Shown piece after piece: positions 57,321-64,000 of a stretch of 64,000 bases of DNA (position 1 is its first letter; every line of letters begins with the position of its first letter). Location of the stretch: the NCBI RefSeq assembly GCF_029962835.1, contig NC_080581.1, positions 21,156,001 to 21,220,000 on the forward strand. The letters run 5' to 3'. The notes under the pieces are model-generated. The model was not told the origin of the DNA, did not search any database, and was given only the letters and a program-made list of their open reading frames with translations. The position numbers and the translations under genes were made by a program. The stretch is from Magnolia sinica. Lineage: Eukaryota; Streptophyta; Magnoliopsida; Magnoliales; Magnoliaceae.

Positions 57321-58693
57321 TCTCCTAGTCTAATGGAGGTATAGGTAGGTTTATTGCTTTCATAGGACTAGGGTAGTTGCTTTATTTGTCTGGTTGAAGA
57401 TGGTAAACTTAGCGCTCCTGGGAGGCAACCCAGCTCTTCATTTCATTTCGTTTTTATCATTAGTTAGTTCAATGTTTGTGGGTAACATTACTGCAAACCC
57501 TCACGAGACTACAACTCGTCCACTAGGGGCAACCTAGGGGTTTAAAGGCTTGTTGCATACGCTAAATGCAATCGAGAGCACCTACGAAAGTGGTATAGGT
57601 AGGATTTTATTTTTGTTATTTTATTTTACTTCTGTTGGTTTCTCTCTTGTGCTGACCTGCTCTTACATAGATATCTTTGGAAAGCCTCTTGATTCTTTCA
57701 TCCAGGTATTATCTTTCCATCACTTCTCATTTACTTATTTTGTCCCATGTGCATCGCATGCTTATTTCTTTTACATTGAGGACAATGTAGATTTTAGGTT
57801 GGAGGTGGGAGATTAAGTCTCCTAATCTGTATTTTCTTAGTCTTGAGCAGAAATTGTGAAAATTTTTAAATTTTTGTAGAATTTCGTATGAATTCGAAGC
57901 AATTTTGATGGCCATCTTGGATTTAGAATTACAAGATAAGTGATGTTGGAATTGATGACTCTTGGATTCAACTATTTGTTAGATTTCACAGTTAAGTTTG
58001 AACTATTAATCCATGATTAGAAGTTTTAACCATTGATTGAATCATAATTTTACATGTCACATCTCGCTTACACATTAAGGTTTCATTCGATATCGAAGGA
58101 TTAATTTGGTGATCACTAAGCTTGAAAGGAACCAACCTGAGAAATTGAAAAGATTGGGCAAATGGTTTTCACCATAGGTTTGCTCCCTACAGGTGAAGGT
58201 TTGATTCCCCAAGGTTGACATTCATAAACTTTTTGGCGACCGGTCTTTACCATAGGTTTGCTCCCTATAGGTGTAGATTTGATTCTCCTCCTTGGCTGTA
58301 CTTTTAAAAAGTGGACATAGTGTGGAAATCATCAAAAGCTGGAAGAATGAATCAAGCTTTGGTTTAGGTGTTGGTTATCATGAATTCTATTGTGGTGACC
58401 AATGATATCCTGAAATAGAGGAGTGAATCTTAATAATGTCAAGCCGAGATTACACTATACACTCATGGAATTCAATGTTTAGAATTTTTCTAATTCCTGG
58501 AATAATACTTTGAACTTGATTATGAAGTTTACCGTGCGCCTGAGCCTAGGAGAAAGTAATATCCAACATTCATGAATCTGAGAATTCTCATATCTGGATT
58601 ATTCTGCAAAAATCACTCGAATTCATTTTTTATAGAAATTGTCCTGTAATTTTCAACTTATTTTTCGCATAATTTGCACGGGACTAGCAAAAT
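57321..58693 (+). other. Non-coding 3' region of the Athila-type element
   Basis: About 1.4 kb with no envelope-like ORF and no frame longer than 88 codons. A 20-bp-class word (TTCACCATAGGTTTGCTCCC and its TTTACCATAGGTTTGCTCCC variant) is repeated about 80 bp apart at about 58168 and 58248. Confidence 0.7.
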
Positions 58694-58708
58694 GCTGGTT
58701 GGGGGTTG
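58694..58708 (+). promoter_or_regulatory. G-rich tract at the polypurine-tract position
   Basis: GCTGGTTGGGGGTTG directly before the 3' LTR TGTTGAGGG. The T interruptions make it a weak match to a standard polypurine tract, but it sits in the right place. Confidence 0.6.
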
Positions 58709-60915
58709 TGTTGAGGGTCGAATATTGCATATCAGACCCCGATTACCGCCTAATTTTACGTGCACGATAATGCCTAATATTATAATTTAATCGTGTCTTT
58801 GTTGCAGGATGTAATAAGGAGCTTTGATTGAAAAAAAGAGTATTAAAAGCATGGATTTAACGCTCCGATGTCACCAGAGCAAGGAATGGGCCCTAGGAGA
58901 CCAAGATCGACAGATTTGCACGACAGGGATCCAAGAAAATCGAGGAATTGAAGCTCAAGTGGCCTGAAAAGTGTCCAGAATGCAAGATCACATAGTTCCC
59001 ACCATCTGATTGGCTCAAAACTGCATGCATGGCCTGAGGGCCATAATTTAACCGTACATATCAATTTTCAGCCCTCAGATCACTATGGAAGTGGCCCAAC
59101 GGACAGATTAGCCTATGAATCTCGGATTTGGGGCCCACCTGAAATCTGGATATACTTCAATTTTGGTTGCAACTCCTTAAATTGGATGGGAAACTGATTG
59201 GACGGTATGGATTCCCTAGAAAAACATCAAGGTGGACCCCACTTGCAGAGCGTGTACCCCATGCACGTACACTAACAAAGCATCAGAACCCGTTAGAATG
59301 GTCAGCAGGCGCTGACCCGTTCAAAGCAATCCGAAATCAGCATCCGAATTTTTTCACCGCGAACAGGGATTGCGGTTCTCTGTAGTGGGCCGCCATCATG
59401 ATTCTAAGGACCAATCTAGACCGTCCATTAGATCAGATTGGTCCACATTACCAAGGCCTAGGTGGATGAACTTCAAAATACCAGCGACAATGGCGTCTTA
59501 AACATTTTAACACAGGTTGAACGGTTGTAAGATTGATCAAGTGGGTCGCACCAACGGACGGCAGAAACCATCCTTTCCCGACCAGAATTTCGGGAGAAAA
59601 CCGATGGACGGCATGGATTTCTCCATCGCTGTCAGTATTGAGCCCCACCAAGTCACAGCGAAAGCCTTTCGCAGGCCCTGTTTTAGCGCCGGACGCTGCC
59701 CGATTTTTGCGGGCCGTTACATGATCTCAACGGCGATCGGACAGCTGATCCGAACCGTTCATCATGTAGTTCTGTCAAAACACCCCCAGAGGACGCTGTC
59801 CTTCTGGAAAGAAAGCAAAGAAGAAGAGTGGAGACGGCGAACTCCTGACTGCGTGAGGTATCTCGCAGCAGAGGGCGTGCATGGAGTCTCCAGCTTCCGC
59901 AGCCGAGTCCTTCTCGGACTCAACCTCTCCACGCCCCTACGCACCAGCCTATAAGGGAGATCAGCGTGTGGAGGGAAGGGGGTGCTCGGTTTTGGAGGCT
60001 TGAACGTGGGGAGGAAAACGGAGGTGAGCTGCTGGACGTCAGGGAGGAAAAATGATTGGAAAAAGGGCTGCTGCATCAAGGGAGGAGCCGTGGCTGAGAC
60101 GTCAGGGAGCCAGGAGGATCGGTTTGTTTTTGAAGGAAGCTGGACGTGGAGCACATGAGCTGAGAGAGAGAGATTTGGTTCTTCCTCTATTCTTTCTCTT
60201 TTTTTTTTTAAATCCAGTCGCATCATGCCTATGTGTGGCTAAACCTCTTAGCTAGGGCTAAGAGGTGAAGCCTGTAGCGAGATGGGAGATTCTATGCTTT
60301 TAATGTAAACAAATGGACTGAATTTGGTTCTTATGGACTATGGAAGGAATGTCTTTAGTCTTTAATGGTCTGTTGTGACTGAAATTACAATGGGTCTGCA
60401 ATAGCTTTGAATATTTCCTTTTTCCCTTTCTATGTTTATGAAGTCAGGAAGCCCTGTTGTTCATCATTGCTCCATGGGCATGATAGGATGACAGTACCTT
60501 TACTGATCTTCATACATTGTTGATTGGTTGGTAATTAGCTTAATCCTGTTGTTTGCTTTGTCTCCTGGGCATGGTTAGATGATGGAATCCATTCTAATTT
60601 ATATACCTTTCATCTTGTGAAGACTAGATCAAGTAGGTTCAGTTTGATTTCCGTGATTCTTGATGCAGGCAAAAGACCTCCCTGATCCCTACAAGTGGAT
60701 CCTCTGAATCCCTAGTTTCCTTCCTCTGAATTACTTAAGTTTTAGATAATTATTCCGCAATTATTTCCTAAATTCTATTTGTTTAAGATCGCATCCTAGA
60801 CTAGTTCTATTTCTACCTAGTTTCAAGAAACGTACAAGTTTCAGTCCCTGTGGATTCGACCTCGGTCTTACCGAGTTTATTACTACATCACAACCCTATA
60901 CTTGGGGAGTGAACA
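58709..60915 (+). repeat. 3' LTR of the Athila-type element
   Basis: 2207 bp, partner of 48946-51151, with about 2 percent differences by eye. Clustered differences at about 59576-59584 suggest either a small conversion or local mutation. Confidence 0.95.
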
Positions 60916-60920
60916 TTAAA
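60916..60920 (+). other. Right target-site duplication TTAAA
   Basis: The repeat of 48941-48945. Element A sequence resumes directly afterwards (GGAGATTCC, matching element B on the opposite strand at about 15617-15627). Confidence 0.95.
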
Positions 60921-61578
60921 GGAGATTCCTTAAACTCAAAAGGGAAAAGTACTTATCAAGATTTTTCTAGAAATTCAAAAACTTTTCAAAAACCTAGAAG
61001 CAGCCTTGTCAACTTTAATCAGAAACAAAATCCACTAGCTGAAAAGATAGTTGATTTACTCAAGGAGCTCTTAAAATCTAACTCTATAGGTCATTCCTAC
61101 AAATATACACAAAAGAAGATCATCTATGTTCCTAAACCTAAAATAGTTATGAAATGGGTTCCTAAAGTCACCTGCTTGGTTGCTCACACTGCTTTCAAAG
61201 CAACAAGTTATTCAAAGTGGTACCTAGACAGTGGATGCTCCAGGCATATGACAGGTGACAAAGCTTTATTCACGGATCTGAAAGATATGACTGATGGTTC
61301 AGTTACATTTGGTGATGGTAGCAACTGCAAGATTATAGGCCAAGGTACGGTTCAACTTTTTAAATCTTCCTGTGTTTAAAAATGTTTTATACGTTGAAGG
61401 CTTAAAACATAACTTGCTTAGTATATCTTAAATATGTGATAATAACCATAATGTTCGGTTTTCCAATCAAAGCTGTGAGATTCTAAATAATAAGAGTTCT
61501 GTAATATTAACTGGACGTAGAACGTCTGAAAATTGCTATATTATTAGCGAATCCAGCTCATCTAATCAAACATGTTAC
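60921..61578 (+). pseudogene. pol: gag-pol linker, protease and GAG-pre-integrase start of element A
   Basis: Ser/Lys-rich linker, then MKWVPKVTCLVAHTAF and the protease motif WYLDSGCSRHMTG. An extra A in a T/A run near 61360 shifts the frame (the open frame ends at 61379), and a TAA for CAA occurs near 61429 in the LLSISQ-equivalent stretch. Confidence 0.9.
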
Positions 61579-62719
61579 ATGGTCCATACAGACGAGACTG
61601 ATTTATGGCACAAACGTCTTGGACATGTACATTATCGAAATTTATATAGATTAAGCAAACGAGAACTTGTAAGAGGTTTACCCAAACTTCAGAAATTAGA
61701 TAAAATATGTGGTGAGTGCCAGATAGGCAAACAAACAAAGAACTCACACAAAAAGGTGAATTCAAATACCACATCAAGACCACTCGAACTTCTCCACATG
61801 GATCTGATAGGACCTACCAGAACGGAAAGTCGTGGTGGGAAAAAGTATATCTTGGTAATAGTTGATGACTTTACCAGATTCACTTGGGTAGTCTTCTTAA
61901 GGGATAAATCTGAAACCCTTGAAGAAGTAAGAAAAGTTCTCAAAAGGATTCAAACTGAAAAATTTTCTCAAATCAGTAAAATTCGTAGTGATCATGGATC
62001 TGAATTTGAGAATAGCAATTTTGAGAAGTTTTGTACCGACCAAGGAATATTACATGAATTCTCTGCTCCCAAAACTCCACAATAAAATGGAATTGTAGAA
62101 AAAAAGAATAGGGTGCTTCAAGAAATGGCTAACGTCATGTTGAATAGCATGAAGCTCTCTAAAAATCTTTGGGCTGAAGCAGTCAACACAGCTTGCTATA
62201 TTATTAACCGAGTCTACACTAGAAATGATAATAATAAAACGGCTTACGAATTGTGGTTCAATAAAAAGCCTACTGTTAAATACTTTCGAGTGTTTGGCAG
62301 CAAGTGCTATATTTTTACGTGATCATGAAAATTTGGAAAAATTCGATACGAAGAGTGATGAAGGTATTTTTCTAGGATATTCTTTAAACAGTCGAGCTTA
62401 TAGGGTTCTGAACAAAAGGACTGGTGTGATTCAAGAATCCATTAATGTTGTCATTGATGATCACTTAAGCACGCCAATTTCTAATTCAGATAATGATGAA
62501 GTACTAATCATTGGTAAATCCGATACTTCATTGAATCAGACTGATTCTGAGTTGAGGACTGTTAAAGATCATCCAACCACACAAATTCTTGGAAACCCTC
62601 TCACCGGTGTTCGCACCCGTAGACAACTTGAGGATATATGTAATTAAGTATGTTTTACATCCCAAATTGAACCATCTAACGTAAAAGAAGCTCTTGCTGA
62701 TGAAAAATGGATTGTTGCG
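61579..62719 (+). pseudogene. pol: Integrase of element A (broken)
   Basis: Contains LWHKRLGHVHYRNLYRLSK and CGECQIGK of the zinc finger, the catalytic Asp in LHMDLIGP and the second in SDHGSEF. A TAA for CAA at 62083-62085 follows just before the third catalytic region, NGIVEKK (ERK in the other copies). One extra T near 62312 shifts the frame, and a TAA at 62645-62647 closes the next frame. Confidence 0.9.
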
Positions 62720-64000
62720 ATGCAAGATGAACTCAACCAATTCGTAAGAAATGATGTTTGGTATCTCGTACCAAGACCTAAAGATAAACACATCATTGGA
62801 ACAAAATGGATTTTCAAAAATAAGTCTGACGAATGTGGAAATATAATTAGAAACAAGGCTAGACTAGTGGTACAAGGTTATACTCAAATTGAAGGAATTG
62901 ATTTCGATGAAACCTTTGCACCAGTAGCACGTCTTGAATCTATCAGACTATTTATATCCATTGCATGTTTTAGAAAGATAAAGATCTATCAGATGGATGT
63001 GAAAAGTGCTTTTCTAAATGGCGATTTACATGAAGAAGTCTATGTTGAACAGCCAATGGGTTTTGAAGATTCCAAAAATACTGATCATGTATATCGGCTT
63101 AAAAAGGCTCTTTATGGATTAAAACAAGCACCTAGGGCATGGTATGAGAAACTAACGAAATTTCTTTTAAGTCATAATTTTCAAATGAGATCTGTTGATA
63201 AAACTCTGTTTGTTAAAAAACATAATGATCATATCTTAATGGTACAGATTTATGTTGATGATATCATTTATGGATCAACTTGTACTGACTTGACTACTGA
63301 GTTTGCAGATTTGATGAAATCACAGTTCGAAATGAGCATGGTTGGGGAATTGACTTATTTCCTTGGATTGCAAGTAAAGCAACAACCTGAAGGAATATTC
63401 ATTTCTCAATCTAAGTATGCCTTGAATTTAATCAAGAGATTTGGATTTGAGAATGGCAAGAATTTTGATACTCCTATGAGTACTACCCTGAAACTATCAA
63501 AAGACTCTAATGGTAAAAATGTTGACTCAAAACTTTATCGGAGTATGATTGGTAGTTTGTTATATTTAACTGCTAGTAAACCTGATATTTCTGTAAGTGT
63601 TGGTATTTGCACAAGATATCAATCTGATCCAAAAGAATCTCACTTGATTGCTGTCAAGCGAATTATTAGATATGTCGCAAGTACTGTAAATCTCGGTCTC
63701 TGGTATCCTCATGAGACTAGTGTCCAATTAGCTAGGTACTCGGATGCTGACTGGGCTGGTAATCTAGATGATAGAAAATCAACCAGTGGTGGTTGTTTTT
63801 ACATTGGAAATTGTCTAGTTTCCTGGTTTAGTAAGAAATAAAATTCTATATCACTTTTAACAGCTGAAGCTGAGTATATCGCAGCTGGTAATGCATGTAC
63901 ACAGCTTGTTTGGATGCAACGAATGCTAAGTGATTATGGAATTAAACAGGATTCTATGTTATTACATTGTGATAATTTCAGTGCGATAAATATTTCAAAA
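62720..64000 (+). pseudogene. pol: Reverse transcriptase and RNase H of element A (runs off the window)
   Basis: Open from 62720 for 373 codons: [42 protein letters not shown], the catalytic [14 protein letters not shown] and ADWAG. A TAA for CAA at 63839-63841 interrupts RNase H. Homology continues in the same frame through [12 protein letters not shown] to the window end. The catalytic residues of RT are kept. Confidence 0.92.

Larger units (their letters stand above)
48946..60915 (+). mobile_element. Complete Athila-type Ty3/gypsy retrotransposon nested in element A
   Basis: 11,970 bp with two LTRs (48946-51151, 58709-60915) of TGTTGAGGG ... AGTGAACA, a PBS for aspartate tRNA, a gag-pol reading frame of the Athila lineage, a G-rich tract before the 3' LTR and a perfect TTAAA target duplication. 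By eye about 44 differences separate the LTRs (roughly 2 percent), many of them transitions. gag-pol has at least five nonsense codons and two or three frameshifts. No envelope-like ORF is seen between integrase and the 3' LTR, although many Athila elements have one. Confidence 0.95.
45304..64000 (+). mobile_element. Element A: Sirevirus-type copia element, split by an Athila insertion
   Basis: A plus-strand copy of the B/C family: 5' LTR, PBS and gag to 48945, then an Athila-type element (48946-60915), then gag end and pol to the window edge in RNase H. The 3' part of pol, the envelope-like ORF and the 3' LTR lie beyond the window. Joining 48945 to 60921 reproduces the element B sequence over the insertion point with only the TTAAA duplication extra. 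The left flank ACACT (45299-45303) should recur beyond the far LTR. Confidence 0.93.

Noticed and set aside
1..64000. Cellular genes, tRNA or rRNA genes
   Set aside because: Every coding segment of convincing length belongs to a retroelement. The tRNA-like words are the primer-binding sites only.

Overview
The window reads as flowering-plant nuclear heterochromatin. It is packed with LTR retrotransposons of plant lineages (Sirevirus-type Ty1/copia, Athila-type and Tekay/Del-like Ty3/gypsy), CACTA-type transposon ends and several kinds of tandem repeat. I find no cellular protein-coding gene, tRNA or rRNA. The 34-bp minisatellite built on the words GTGGGGCCCACC and GTCCATCATG resembles sequence I remember from magnoliid genomes, but that is recollection, not a search result.

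Layout. 1-2237: unassigned DNA with clustered GAGTTGACTCG-like words, ending in a (TA)n tract. 2238-5741: a 3.5-kb solo LTR of gypsy type inside that TA tract. 5928-8045: a solo LTR related to the Athila element further right. 8276-19206: a complete minus-strand Sirevirus-type copia element (element B) with a perfect 5-bp target duplication, AACTC; its gag-pol is decayed, but its downstream envelope-like ORF of about 380-390 codons is intact. 19207-25811: a mosaic of a 21-bp minisatellite, a small CACTA-like element, a solo copia LTR (21371-22880), a 34-bp minisatellite, a minus-strand copia LTR fragment and a CACTA terminus. 25812-35816: a 10-kb G/T-rich array of degenerate telomere-like words (TTTAGG, TTATAGG), with higher-order units of about 750 bp on the left and exactly 313 bp in part of the right half. 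35817-42834: a second minus-strand Sirevirus copy (element C), truncated in its protease region and fused directly to a minus-strand Tekay/Del-like gypsy fragment (42835-45303). 45304-64000: a plus-strand Sirevirus copy (element A) that runs off the window. It is split by a complete plus-strand Athila-type element (48946-60915) with a perfect TTAAA target duplication.

Relative order from nesting: the gypsy fragment is older than element A, and A is older than the Athila insertion. Element C entered the telomere-like array and later lost its 5' half. Nearly all gag-pol frames carry nonsense codons (mostly CAA to TAA and CGA to TGA) and single-base indels, as expected for methylated, silenced copies. 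Intact or nearly intact pieces are the envelope-like ORF of B and the 400-codon RT-RNase H ORF of C. The most unusual features are the telomere-like array with two higher-order periods, the palindrome arrays in the copia LTR promoters that recur ahead of the envelope-like ORF, and the survival of that ORF beside a dead gag-pol.
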